Positions 1 to 7,158 of a DNA stretch of 64,000 bases are shown here, piece by piece. This DNA comes from Streptomyces lincolnensis (GTDB lineage: Bacteria > Actinomycetota > Actinomycetes > Streptomycetales > Streptomycetaceae): the NCBI RefSeq assembly GCF_001685355.1, contig NZ_CP016438.1:2480001-2544000 (forward strand), written 5' to 3'. The notes under the pieces are model-generated. The model searched no databases and was not told the DNA's origin. It saw only the letters and a list, made by a program, of their open reading frames with translations. Each line of letters opens with the position of its first letter. The stretch's first letter is position 1. The position numbers and the translations under genes are program-made.

Positions 1-20
1 GGCCCGGCATCCGCCGGGCC
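1..20 (-). terminator. Hairpin downstream of the SixA-like gene
   Basis: The first 20 bases form a perfect inverted repeat, GGCCCGGC and GCCGGGCC around the loop ATCC. It lies about 34 bases beyond the stop codon of the leftward SixA-type gene, where a factor-independent terminator would sit. No T-run can be checked because the window ends here, so it could equally serve a gene outside the window. Confidence 0.55.
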
Positions 21-53
21 CCTCACGCGCGTCTTGGGAGTGGGTCAGTCGGG

Positions 54-572
54 TCAGTCGGAGGGGGCCCAGTACTCCAGCAGCGTGGCGACGCCGGGCT
101 CCAGTGCCTTCCAGGAGCCGCTGAAGGACAGGACGGCGAAGGCGGCGGCCGGGAAGCCGCGGCCGCTCATCCGGTCACGGGCATCGCCCTCGGCCGAGCC
201 GGCGAGGATGTCGGCGAGGCCCTGGATGCCCGGGTTGTGGCCGACCAGGACGACGTTCTGCGCGTCGTCGGGGGTCTCGTTGAGCAGGGCGATCAGTTCG
301 CCGGGAGAGGCCTCGTAGATCCGCTCCTCGTAGACCGTTTTCGGCCGGTGCGGGAACTCCTGGACGGCGAGCTTCCAGGTCTCGCGGGTCCGGGTCGCCG
401 TGGAGCACAGGGCCAGGTCCAGGGAGAGACCGGTGTCGGTCAGCCTCCGTCCGGCCTCCGCCGCTTCCTTGCGGCCCCGGTCGGCGAGCGGCCGCTCATG
501 GTCGGTCACCTGTGGCCAGTCGGCCTTCGCATGCCGGAAGAGGACAATCCTGCGGGGTTCTGCGACGCTCAT
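54..572 (-). CDS. SixA-type phosphohistidine phosphatase (histidine phosphatase superfamily)
   Basis: This 172-residue protein has the branch-2-like histidine phosphatase signature RHAKADW at residues 13-19, with His14 as the expected phospho-acceptor, and a second conserved VGHNPG motif near residue 112. Both are typical of the short SixA family, which removes phosphate from phosphohistidine proteins. The substrate here cannot be read from the sequence. I chose the ATG giving MSVAEPRR because family members start just before the first beta strand; a GTG 24 bases upstream is an in-frame alternative. No signal peptide or membrane segment is visible, so it is cytoplasmic. A hairpin follows the gene. 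Confidence 0.85.
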   Translation of the reverse strand: MSVAEPRRIVLFRHAKADWPQVTDHERPLADRGRKEAAEAGRRLTDTGLSLDLALCSTATRTRETWKLAVQEFPHRPKTVYEERIYEASPGELIALLNETPDDAQNVVLVGHNPGIQGLADILAGSAEGDARDRMSGRGFPAAAFAVLSFSGSWKALEPGVATLLEYWAPSD

Positions 573-637
573 GGGATCCAGCTTCGCATGAAACACGCCA
601 CGGGGCGCAGGGAGTTGACCGGCGGATCAGGCCGTGC

Positions 638-844
638 TCAGCCCGCTATGAGCTGCTGGAGGTGCTGAAGGAGGCGGGTGACGGCGGGGTCGCCGGTCGC
701 CGCGTGGGCGTCCGACGGGTTCAGGATCAGCGCCAGGAGCACGACGAAGGCGAGTGTCGGCAGGGCCAGGGCCCACCAGGGCAGGCGGATGTCGACGCCA
801 CCCCGGGACGCCGGGTGGGGCGGGGTCTGCGTAGGGGCCGACAT
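638..844 (-). CDS. Small single-pass membrane protein, unknown function
   Basis: This 68-residue protein has a proline-rich N terminus, one hydrophobic segment at about residues 21-42, and a short C-terminal amphipathic stretch (about residues 50-66). The ATG at 842-844 is preceded by GGAGGCACTC, a clear ribosome binding site, which fixes the start. I do not recognise a domain. It is conserved-looking Streptomyces-style coding sequence with strong third-position GC. The upstream region holds a long nested inverted repeat at 861-904 that may be its operator. The function is unknown. Confidence 0.65.
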   Translation of the reverse strand: MSAPTQTPPHPASRGGVDIRLPWWALALPTLAFVVLLALILNPSDAHAATGDPAVTRLLQHLQQLIAG

Positions 845-860
845 GAGTGCCTCCGCTCGT

Positions 861-904
861 CTTCGAGTGGTCCGTGACCCGTCTTTCGCGGTCACATCTC
901 GAAG
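861..904. promoter_or_regulatory. Nested inverted repeat upstream of the small membrane protein gene
   Basis: The outer arms CTTCGAG (861-867) and CTCGAAG (898-904) enclose inner arms GTGACC (874-879) and GGTCAC (890-895) around a 10-base centre. The two repeats are nearly concentric. The element lies 17-60 bases upstream of the start codon at 844, so it could be an operator or a 5'-UTR hairpin. No known regulator is assigned. Confidence 0.4.
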
Positions 905-1017
905 CTACGGGCTCCGCGCCCCTCAACCCATCCGGTGATCCACCCAGTTGACCCTGACACTCACCCCCTAGGGGATGCGGGGGCTACCCCCACCGCGGGC
1001 GGGCCGGGGATCCGGGA

Positions 1018-1134
1018 TCAGGGCGAGGCGATCGTCGCGATGACGGCGATGACGATGAAGATGGCGAAGAACGAGCCGAAGACGAGCAGCATCTTCTTCT
1101 GGCCGTTCTGGGGGTTCGGCTCGAGCACTGGCAT
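1018..1134 (-). CDS. 38-residue SGM_5486-like transporter-associated membrane mini-protein
   Basis: A 38-codon gene begins with ATG at 1132-1134 and ends with TGA at 1018-1020. Its product starts MPVLEPNPQNGQKK, followed by one uninterrupted hydrophobic helix of about 21 residues (MLLVFGSFFAIFIV onward), and ends in ASP. I recognise this as the Streptomyces SGM_5486-type mini-protein that accompanies CynX/NimT-like MFS transporters. That matches its position directly downstream of such a transporter on the same strand (52-base gap). It probably sits in the membrane beside the transporter. The role is not established. Confidence 0.75.
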   Translation of the reverse strand: MPVLEPNPQNGQKKMLLVFGSFFAIFIVIAVIATIASP

Positions 1135-1185
1135 ACGCCAAGTCTCGCACCCCCCGGATTCGACGGCCGAGGCGGGGCACCGCGC

Positions 1186-2550
1186 TCAGCGGGCCGCCTC
1201 GTCCTCCACCGTGCGGTTGCGCCCCGCCAGGACGCCCACCACCATCTGCGGGATCATCAGGCCGGTCATGAGGGCGATCGGCAGCCCCCAGCCGCCGCTG
1301 CTCTGGTAGAGCACGCCCACCAGGATCGGGCCGGGGATGGAGATCAGATAGCCGGTGCTCTGCGCGAAGGCCGACAACTGGGCGACGCCGACGCCGGTCC
1401 TGGCCCGCATCCCGACCATGGTGAGCGCCAGCGGGAAGGCGCAGTTGGCGATGCCGAGCAGGAGGGCCCAGGCCCAGGCGCCGGCGGCCGGGGCGGCGTA
1501 GAGACCGGCGTATCCGGCGAGCCCGCAGACGCCGAGCGCGACCACGATCGGGCCCTGGTGCGGCAGCCGGGAGGCCAGGCGCGGGATGACGAAGGCCAGC
1601 GGCACGCCCATCACCATGGTGACGGCCAGCAGCAGCCCGGCCGTGGACGCCGGAACGCCCGCGTCCCGGAAGATCTGCGCCATCCAGCCCATCGTGATGT
1701 AGGCGGCGGTGGCCTGGAGCCCGAAGAACACGGCGAGCGCCCAGGCGGTACGGCTCCGGGTGATCCGCACGGGGGCGGCGGCCTCCTCGCGCGCGGGGGT
1801 CCGCCCGGCCGATGACGCGGGGGCCTTCGCGGCCGTGGAGGCGGCGCCTCGCGCGTCCGGGGCCGCCCCCCGGTCCCGGAGGAGCGGGACCCACGGCACC
1901 ACGGCCACGGCCGCCAGGACGGCCCACAGGGCGAGTCCGGACTGCCAGTTCCCGCCCAGGGCGTCGGTCATCGGCACGCTCACCGCGGCGGCCGCCGCGG
2001 TGCCGAGGGCGACCGCCATGGAGTACAGGCCGGTCATGGAGCCGACCCGGTCCGGGAACCAGCGCTTGACGATGACCGGCATCAGGACGTTGCTGACCGC
2101 GATCCCCATCAGGGCCAGGGCGCTGGCGGCCAGGAACCCGGCCGTGCTCCCCGCGTACGGGCGTATGAGCAGGCCCGCGGTGATGGCGAGCATGCCCGCG
2201 CACACCACGGCGCTCGGGCCGAAGCGGCGGGCCAGCCGGGGGGCCATGCCGCCGAAGAGGGCGAAACAGAGCGGGGGCATGGAGGTGAGGAGCCCGGCGA
2301 CGCCGCCGCTCATGCCGAGTCCGTCGCGGACCTCTTCGAGGAGCGCGCCGAGGCTGGTGATGGCCGGGCGGAGGTTCAGGGCGGACAGCACGATGGCGAC
2401 GACGACCAGACGCACCACCCACGCGCGCGGGGCGCGCATCGCGGCCGCCTGGGCATCTCCCTGGGCATCCGACGCCACGTCGACGGCCGGGTCGGTGGCC
2501 GACGTGCGTACGGTCGTGGGTTGCGTCGTCCGGGTTTCCTCACGCGCCAT
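1186..2550 (-). CDS. CynX/NimT-type MFS transporter
   Basis: This protein of about 454 residues has roughly 12 hydrophobic segments in two halves, separated by a hydrophilic Ala/Arg-rich loop. Features such as LNLRPAITSLGALLEEV after the first helix are typical of the CynX/NimT (cyanate/2-nitroimidazole) branch of the major facilitator superfamily. The substrate is unknown. The start is uncertain between ATG at 2550 and tandem ATGs at 2559 and 2562; none has a ribosome binding site, and TATGAT elements lie 6-7 bases upstream of two of them, so a leaderless mRNA is likely. It is divergent from a FadR-type regulator that probably controls it. Confidence 0.85.
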   Translation of the reverse strand: MAREETRTTQPTTVRTSATDPAVDVASDAQGDAQAAAMRAPRAWVVRLVVVAIVLSALNLRPAITSLGALLEEVRDGLGMSGGVAGLLTSMPPLCFALFGGMAPRLARRFGPSAVVCAGMLAITAGLLIRPYAGSTAGFLAASALALMGIAVSNVLMPVIVKRWFPDRVGSMTGLYSMAVALGTAAAAAVSVPMTDALGGNWQSGLALWAVLAAVAVVPWVPLLRDRGAAPDARGAASTAAKAPASSAGRTPAREEAAAPVRITRSRTAWALAVFFGLQATAAYITMGWMAQIFRDAGVPASTAGLLLAVTMVMGVPLAFVIPRLASRLPHQGPIVVALGVCGLAGYAGLYAAPAAGAWAWALLLGIANCAFPLALTMVGMRARTGVGVAQLSAFAQSTGYLISIPGPILVGVLYQSSGGWGLPIALMTGLMIPQMVVGVLAGRNRTVEDEAAR

Positions 2551-2555
2551 GAGAC

Positions 2556-2580
2556 CCATCATAGAATCATAGGATGATTG
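2556..2580. promoter_or_regulatory. Shared divergent promoter/operator, MFS transporter and FadR-type regulator
   Basis: On the minus strand two TATGAT hexamers occur 8 bases apart, each placed about 6-7 bases before an in-frame ATG of the transporter. This suggests leaderless transcription. On the plus strand, TAGAAT and TAGGAT resemble -10 elements for the regulator gene. The same stretch carries the duplicated ATCATAG words and TCAT/ATGA ends expected of a GntR-family operator. Repressor binding here would block both promoters. Confidence 0.5.
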
Positions 2581-2632
2581 GTTGTCCATCCTCGGGCCGC
2601 CCGCACCGGCCCCGCCCGTGCGAAGGTGTGCC

Positions 2633-3328
2633 ATGCCTCTGAGTCATCCCCGTCGGTCGGCGCTGTCCGAGCAGGTCATCGCCGCGCTGCGGACCCAGAT
2701 CACGTCGGGCGAGTGGCCGGTCGGTGCCCGGATCCCCACGGAACCCGAACTGGTCGAGCAGCTCGGCGTCGCCCGCAACACCGTCCGCGAGGCGGTCCGC
2801 GCGCTGGCGCACAACGGCCTGCTGGACATCCGCCAGGGCTCGGGAACGTATGTCGTGGCGACCAGTGAGCTGGCGGGTGTGATGCACCGCCGCTTCGCCG
2901 ACGCCGACCCCCGGCACATCGCCGAGCTGCGGTCCACCCTGGAGTCGTCCGCCGCCCGGCTGGCCGCCGTACGGCGCACGGAGAAGGACCTCAAGCAGCT
3001 CGACGCGCTCCTGGTGCGGCGCGAGGAGGCCTGGGAGTCGGGCGACACGGAGGCCTTCGTGGCCGCGGACGCCACCTTCCACCTCGCGGTGGTGGCCGCC
3101 TCCCACAACGACGTGATGACCGAGATGTACGCCGACCTGGGCGAGGTGCTGCGGGACTGGCTGCGCGAGGACGTCGGCGAGGAGCTGACACCGGAGACGC
3201 ACATGGACCACGCGCGGCTGGTCGACGCGATCCGGACCGGCGACGCGGCCGCGGCGGCCGAGGAGGCGGCCAGCTATCCGTTCCTGTGCCGTCCCGGGCG
3301 GTTCAGCGAGCCAGCTTCCGGTGGCTGA
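2633..3328 (+). CDS. FadR-subfamily GntR transcriptional regulator
   Basis: This 231-residue protein has an N-terminal winged helix at about residues 8-78, containing the GntR signature (IPTEPELVEQLGVARNTVRE) and a wing ending in RQGSGTYV. A helical FCD ligand-binding domain follows at about residues 90-215, with the DATFHLAV motif typical of the metal/acid-binding pocket. The ATG is preceded by GAAGGTG at a good distance. Its position divergent from the MFS transporter, with a shared operator-like sequence, suggests it represses that exporter in response to a small, probably carboxylated, ligand. Its 3' end overlaps the convergent secreted-protein gene by 26 bases. Confidence 0.85.
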   Translation: MPLSHPRRSALSEQVIAALRTQITSGEWPVGARIPTEPELVEQLGVARNTVREAVRALAHNGLLDIRQGSGTYVVATSELAGVMHRRFADADPRHIAELRSTLESSAARLAAVRRTEKDLKQLDALLVRREEAWESGDTEAFVAADATFHLAVVAASHNDVMTEMYADLGEVLRDWLREDVGEELTPETHMDHARLVDAIRTGDAAAAAEEAASYPFLCRPGRFSEPASGG

Positions 3329-3656
3329 CCCATACCGCGCGGATCTCCTTCCAGCACCGGCCGGTCAGCCTCACGGTCTGGGCGGGCCCGGCCCGAACCT
3401 GGGCGCCGTCGCTGTCGAGGTCCCACCAGCGGTCGCACTCGATGTGCAGGCGGACGCCGTCGGTACGCGGATACGGGTTGTGGCAGTACGCGGTCACCTG
3501 GGAGCCGGTGATCCTGCTGTGGCAGGAGGCGCCGAACGGCTCCGGCGCGGCGGCCCGCCGCGTCTCCACGCGCGCGTGCGGCATCGCGTCGTACGGCAGG
3601 GACATCACGAGACAGACGGCTGCGGTCACTGAGGCCAGGCTGCGGGACAGGCGCAC
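3303..3656 (-). CDS. Secreted cysteine-containing protein, unknown function
   Basis: This 117-residue protein starts at GTG 3656, chosen because GAGGAGG sits 5 bases upstream. A signal peptide spans roughly residues 1-28 (VRLSRSLASVTAAVCLV then a region ending in MPHA). The mature part has four cysteines (in CHSR, YCHN, ECDRW and GRCWKE contexts), suggesting two disulfides in a small extracellular domain. I recognise no family. Its end overlaps the end of the convergent FadR-type gene. Confidence 0.6.
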   Translation of the reverse strand: MRLSRSLASVTAAVCLVMSLPYDAMPHARVETRRAAAPEPFGASCHSRITGSQVTAYCHNPYPRTDGVRLHIECDRWWDLDSDGAQVRAGPAQTVRLTGRCWKEIRAVWVSHRKLAR

Positions 3657-3761
3657 AAGGGACCTCCTCGGCCGGGCTGGGGAGGGAATCACGGAGTGAA
3701 CGCGTAATCCAGGGTGCGCAGTTGTGGCCGGTGCCCGCCCGGGCTGGTGAGCCGAACGGGT

Positions 3762-3794
3762 GAGGGCCCGCACCCGTGGCGGGTGCGGGCCCTC
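3762..3794 (-). terminator. Strong hairpin downstream of fabI
   Basis: The 14-base arms GAGGGCCCGCACCC and GGGTGCGGGCCCTC pair perfectly around a 5-base loop. The hairpin lies 28 bases past the fabI stop codon (minus strand). It lacks a long T-run, as is common in Streptomyces terminators. Confidence 0.75.
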
Positions 3795-3821
3795 GGACCG
3801 GGCCGGGCCTCGGCGGCGGGG

Positions 3822-4589
3822 TCACGCGCCGATGGCGTGCAGGCCTCCGTCGACGTGGATGATCTCGCCGGTGGTCTTCGGGAACCAGTCGCTCAGCAGG
3901 GCGACGATGCCGCGGCCGGCCGGCTCCGGGTCCTTCAGGTCCCACTCCAGCGGGGAGCGGCTGTCCCACACGGCGGCCAGGTCGCTGAAGCCCGGGATGG
4001 ACTTGGCGGCCATGGAGCCGATGGGGCCAGCGGAGATGAGGTTGCAGCGGATGTTCTGCTTGCCCAGGTCACGCGCCATGTAGCGGCTGGTGGCCTCCAG
4101 GGCGGCCTTGGCCGGGCCCATCCAGTCGTACTGCGGCCAGGCGTACTGCGCGTCGAAGGTGAGGCCGACGACCGAGCCGCCGTTCTGCATCAGCGGCAGA
4201 CAGGCCATGGTCAGCGACTTCAGGGAGAACGCCGAGACGTGCATGGCGGTGGCCACGGACTCGAACGGCGTGTTGAGGAAGTTGCCGCCGAGGGCGTCCT
4301 GCGGGGCGAAGCCGATGGAGTGCACGACGCCGTCCAGGCCGCCCAGCTCCTCGGCGACCAGGTCGGCCAGCCGCGCCAGGTGCTCGTCGTTGCTGACGTC
4401 GAGCTCGATGACCTTGGTGGGCTTGGGGAGCTTCTTGGCGATGCGCTCGGTCAGCGTGGGCCGCGGGAAGGCGGTCAGGATGATCTCGGCGCCCTGCTCC
4501 TGGGCCAGCTTGGCGGCGTGGAAGGCGATGGAGGACTCCATCAGCACACCGGTGATCAGGACGCGCTTGCCCTCGAGAATTCCGCTCAT
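3822..4589 (-). CDS. fabI: Enoyl-[acyl-carrier-protein] reductase (NADH), InhA/FabI type
   Basis: This 255-residue enzyme reduces trans-2-enoyl-ACP in the last step of each fatty acid elongation cycle. The sequence shows the FabI-type nucleotide motif with G14 and SSIA at residues 19-22, and the catalytic YxxMxxxK motif as YDWMGPAK at residues 154-161 (Tyr154, Lys161). The surrounding features match actinobacterial InhA. It lies 5 bases downstream of fabG on the same strand and is probably cotranscribed and translationally coupled; its own ribosome binding site is weak. The order fabG-fabI matches SCO1815-SCO1814 of S. coelicolor. A strong hairpin closes the operon. Confidence 0.95.
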   Translation of the reverse strand: MSGILEGKRVLITGVLMESSIAFHAAKLAQEQGAEIILTAFPRPTLTERIAKKLPKPTKVIELDVSNDEHLARLADLVAEELGGLDGVVHSIGFAPQDALGGNFLNTPFESVATAMHVSAFSLKSLTMACLPLMQNGGSVVGLTFDAQYAWPQYDWMGPAKAALEATSRYMARDLGKQNIRCNLISAGPIGSMAAKSIPGFSDLAAVWDSRSPLEWDLKDPEPAGRGIVALLSDWFPKTTGEIIHVDGGLHAIGA

Positions 4590-4594
4590 GGTGA

Positions 4595-5299
4595 TCAGTG
4601 ACCCATTCCCAGTCCGCCGTCAACGGGGATGACGGCTCCAGTGATGTACGAGGCGTCGTCCGAGGCGAGGAACCGCACCGTCGCGGCGATCTCCTCCGGC
4701 TGCGCGTACCGGCCGAGCGGCACCTGCGACACGATGCCCGCGCGCTGCTCGTCGGTGAGGACCTTGGTCATGTCGGTGTCGACGAAACCGGGCGCGACGA
4801 CGTTGAAGGTGATGTTGCGCGAGCCCAGCTCACGGGCGAGGGAACGCGCGAAGCCGACCAGGGCGGCCTTGGAGGCGGCGTAGTTCGCCTGCCCCGGCGA
4901 GCCGTACAGCCCGACCACCGACGAGATCAGGACGACGCGGCCCTTCTTGGCGCGCAGCATGCCGCGGTTGGCGCGCTTGACCACGCGGAAGGTGCCGGTG
5001 AGGTTGGTGTCGACGACCGAGGTGAAGTCCTCCTCGGACATCCGCATCAGGAGCTGGTCCTTGGTGACGCCGGCGTTGGCGATCAGGACCTCGACCGGGC
5101 CGTGCTCGGCCTCGATCTCCTTGTAGGCCTGCTCCACCTGCTCGGTGTCGGTGATGTCGCACTTCACGGCCAGGAAGCCGGACGGCGGCTCCCCCGAGCG
5201 GTACGTGATGGCGACCTTGTCGCCGGCGTCGGCGAACGCGCGGGCGATGGCGAGGCCGATGCCCCGGTTGCCTCCGGTGACGAGAACCGAGCGGCTCAA
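4595..5299 (-). CDS. fabG: 3-oxoacyl-[acyl-carrier-protein] reductase
   Basis: This 234-residue SDR enzyme reduces 3-oxoacyl-ACP with NADPH in fatty acid elongation. The cofactor motif TGGNRGIG is at residues 8-15, ANAGV near 74-78, Ser126/127, and the catalytic YxxxK at Tyr140-Lys144. I chose the TTG start (reading LSRSVLVTGG) because AAAGGGTG lies 5 bases upstream and this gives the usual family length; an upstream ATG would add 10 residues with no homologous role. It is the first gene of the fabG-fabI operon, divergent from tldD across a 249-base gap. Confidence 0.93.
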   Translation of the reverse strand: MSRSVLVTGGNRGIGLAIARAFADAGDKVAITYRSGEPPSGFLAVKCDITDTEQVEQAYKEIEAEHGPVEVLIANAGVTKDQLLMRMSEEDFTSVVDTNLTGTFRVVKRANRGMLRAKKGRVVLISSVVGLYGSPGQANYAASKAALVGFARSLARELGSRNITFNVVAPGFVDTDMTKVLTDEQRAGIVSQVPLGRYAQPEEIAATVRFLASDDASYITGAVIPVDGGLGMGH

Positions 5300-5474
5300 C
5301 GGATCACCCTTTCGATAGCGGTCTGACACACCCGCCCGAACACCTGGATGACAGGCGGCTTCTCCGAAAACCTATCGGTCCCGGTCCCCGCGCGGACATT
5401 CGGGCACCCACAGTGGCTCGGGGGACTCACTGTCGGGTCCCTACAGAAACTGCGGACTCCGGGCACAAACGTGT

Positions 5475-5486
5475 GGTCCGCGGACC
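5475..5486. promoter_or_regulatory. 12-bp perfect palindrome between fabG and tldD
   Basis: GGTCCGCGGACC is a perfect 12-base palindrome located 63-74 bases upstream of the tldD start and 176 bases from the fabG start. It sits in the only sizeable divergent promoter region here and could be an operator. No regulator is assigned, and GC-rich palindromes occur by chance in this genome. Confidence 0.3.
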
Positions 5487-5548
5487 CGTGGCCGCGACAT
5501 GATCGGGGCAACCGCCGGTCACAGTCATGCCTACAGGAAGAGACCCAG

Positions 5549-7072
5549 GTGCCTCATACCATCGACGAAGCCTTCACGGCGCTCCCGCTACGTGCCCTCG
5601 CCGACGCCGCGCTGGCACGCGCGCGTGCGTTGGGGGCCGACCACGCGGACTTCCGGTTCGAGCGGGTGCGCAGTGCGTCCTGGCGGCTGCGGGACGCCAG
5701 GCCCTCCGGGACGTCGGACACCACCGACCTCGGGTACGCGGTGCGGGTCGTGCACGGCGGCACCTGGGGGTTCGCCTCGGGCGTGGACCTGACCCTGGAC
5801 GCGGCCGCCAAGGTCGCCTCGCAGGCGGTGCAGATGGCGAAGCTGTCCGCGCAGGTGATCCGGGCGGCCGGGTCGGACGAGCGGGTGGAGCTGGCGGACG
5901 AGCCGGTGCACGCCGACAGGACGTGGATCTCGTCGTACGAGATCGATCCGTTCAGCGTGCCCGACGAGGAGAAGGCCGCGCTGCTCGCGGAGTGGAGCGC
6001 GCGGCTGCTGGCGGCGGACGGGGTCAACCACGTCGACGCCTCGCTGCTCACCGTCCATGAGAACAAGTTCTACGCCGACACCGCCGGGACCGTGACCACG
6101 CAGCAGCGGGTACGGCTGCACCCCTCGCTGACGGCCGTGTCGGTGGACGAGTCCAGCGGCGAGTTCGACTCCATGCGCACCATCGCGCCGCCGGTCGGAC
6201 GCGGCTGGGAGTACCTGACCGGGACCGGCTGGGACTGGGACGACGAGCTCGCGCGGATCCCGGAACTGCTCGCCGAGAAGATGCGCGCGCCGAGCGTCGA
6301 GTCGGGCGTCTACGACCTCGTCGTGGACCCGTCCAACCTGTGGCTGACCATCCACGAGTCCATCGGCCACGCCACCGAGCTGGACCGCGCGCTCGGCTAC
6401 GAGGCCGCCTACGCCGGCACCTCCTTCGCCACCTTCGACCAGCTGGGCAAGCTGCGCTACGGCTCCGACCTGATGAACGTGACGGGCGATCGCACCGCCG
6501 AGCACGGGCTCGCGACCATCGGCTACGACGACGAGGGCGTCGCGGGCCAGTCCTGGGACCTGGTGAAGGACGGCACGCTCGTCGGCTACCAGCTGGACCG
6601 GCGGATCGCGAAGCTGACCGGGTTCGAGCGCTCCAACGGGTGCGCGTTCGCCGACTCCCCCGGCCATGTGCCCGTGCAGCGCATGGCCAACGTGTCGTTG
6701 CGACCGGATCCGGCCGGGATGTCGACGGAGGATCTGATCGGCAGCGTGGACCGCGGCATCTACGTCGTCGGGGACCGGTCCTGGTCCATCGACATGCAGC
6801 GCTACAACTTCCAGTTCACCGGTCAGCGGTTCTTCAGGATCGAGAACGGGCGGATCACCGGGCAGCTGCGGGACGTCGCCTACCAGGCGACGACCACCGA
6901 CTTCTGGGGCTCGATGGCCGCGGTGGGCGGTCCGCAGACGTATGTCCTGGGCGGCGCCTTCAACTGCGGCAAGGCCCAGCCGGGGCAGGTCGCGGCCGTC
7001 TCGCACGGCTGCCCGTCGGCCCTCTTCAAGGGCGTCAACATCCTCAACACCACGCAGGAGGCCGGTCGATGA
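5549..7072 (+). CDS. tldD: TldD metallopeptidase subunit
   Basis: This 507-residue TldD/PmbA-family protein carries the zinc motif HExxxH as HESIGH at about residues 269-274. It is therefore the catalytic partner of the TldD-TldE heterodimer, a protease that degrades unfolded peptides and trims some modified peptides (for example microcins, CcdA). The start is GTG 5549, with GGAAGAG upstream; reading further upstream gives low-complexity sequence without homology features. The last 10 codons are part of a 30-base direct repeat (7043-7072 and 7129-7158), so the C terminus was preserved when extra DNA arose between tldD and tldE. Confidence 0.92.
   Translation: MPHTIDEAFTALPLRALADAALARARALGADHADFRFERVRSASWRLRDARPSGTSDTTDLGYAVRVVHGGTWGFASGVDLTLDAAAKVASQAVQMAKLSAQVIRAAGSDERVELADEPVHADRTWISSYEIDPFSVPDEEKAALLAEWSARLLAADGVNHVDASLLTVHENKFYADTAGTVTTQQRVRLHPSLTAVSVDESSGEFDSMRTIAPPVGRGWEYLTGTGWDWDDELARIPELLAEKMRAPSVESGVYDLVVDPSNLWLTIHESIGHATELDRALGYEAAYAGTSFATFDQLGKLRYGSDLMNVTGDRTAEHGLATIGYDDEGVAGQSWDLVKDGTLVGYQLDRRIAKLTGFERSNGCAFADSPGHVPVQRMANVSLRPDPAGMSTEDLIGSVDRGIYVVGDRSWSIDMQRYNFQFTGQRFFRIENGRITGQLRDVAYQATTTDFWGSMAAVGGPQTYVLGGAFNCGKAQPGQVAAVSHGCPSALFKGVNILNTTQEAGR
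7043..7072 (+). repeat. 30-bp direct repeat, copy 1 (tldD 3' end)
   Basis: This 30-base stretch, starting CTCAACACCACGCAGGAGG and ending in CGATGA, is repeated exactly at 7129-7158, an offset of 86 bases. It contains the tldD C-terminal codons, the stop, and the ribosome binding site GGAGG for the following ATG. Confidence 0.9.
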
Positions 7073-7158
7073 ACGTCGAGTACACACTCGGCTGGGGGCC
7101 CGGGGGTTATCCCCCGGGAAAGCACAGTCTCAACACCACGCAGGAGGCCGGTCGATGA
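7069..7158 (+). CDS. 29-codon mini-ORF created by the duplication between tldD and tldE
   Basis: ATG at 7069 overlaps the tldD stop as ATGA. The frame runs through a hairpin (7099-7118) and ends with the duplicated tldD C-terminal codons, its TGA overlapping the tldE ATG in the same way. The 29-residue product (MNVEYTLGWGPGGYPPG, then KHSLNTTQEAGR) has no recognisable domain. A ribosome binding site, GGAGG, is present. Translation would keep tldE coupled to tldD across the insertion. It may be only a bridge rather than a functional peptide. Confidence 0.4.
   Translation: MNVEYTLGWGPGGYPPGKHSLNTTQEAGR
7099..7118 (+). repeat. Perfect GC hairpin within the tldD-tldE insertion
   Basis: CCCGGGGG (7099-7106) and CCCCCGGG (7111-7118) pair perfectly around TTAT. 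The hairpin lies in the unique part of the 86-base insertion, between the two 30-base repeat copies. It resembles the small palindromic units dispersed in Streptomyces genomes. It has no T-run, so termination is unlikely to be complete. Confidence 0.75.
7129..7158 (+). repeat. 30-bp direct repeat, copy 2 (tldE ribosome binding site region)
   Basis: An exact copy of 7043-7072. This copy supplies the ribosome binding site and, through its final ATGA, the start codon of tldE. Confidence 0.9.

Noticed and set aside
968..2422. Long frame overlapping the MFS transporter on the same strand
   Set aside because: The product is almost pure Arg/Gly/Pro/His low complexity, while the other frame gives a clean 12-helix transporter.
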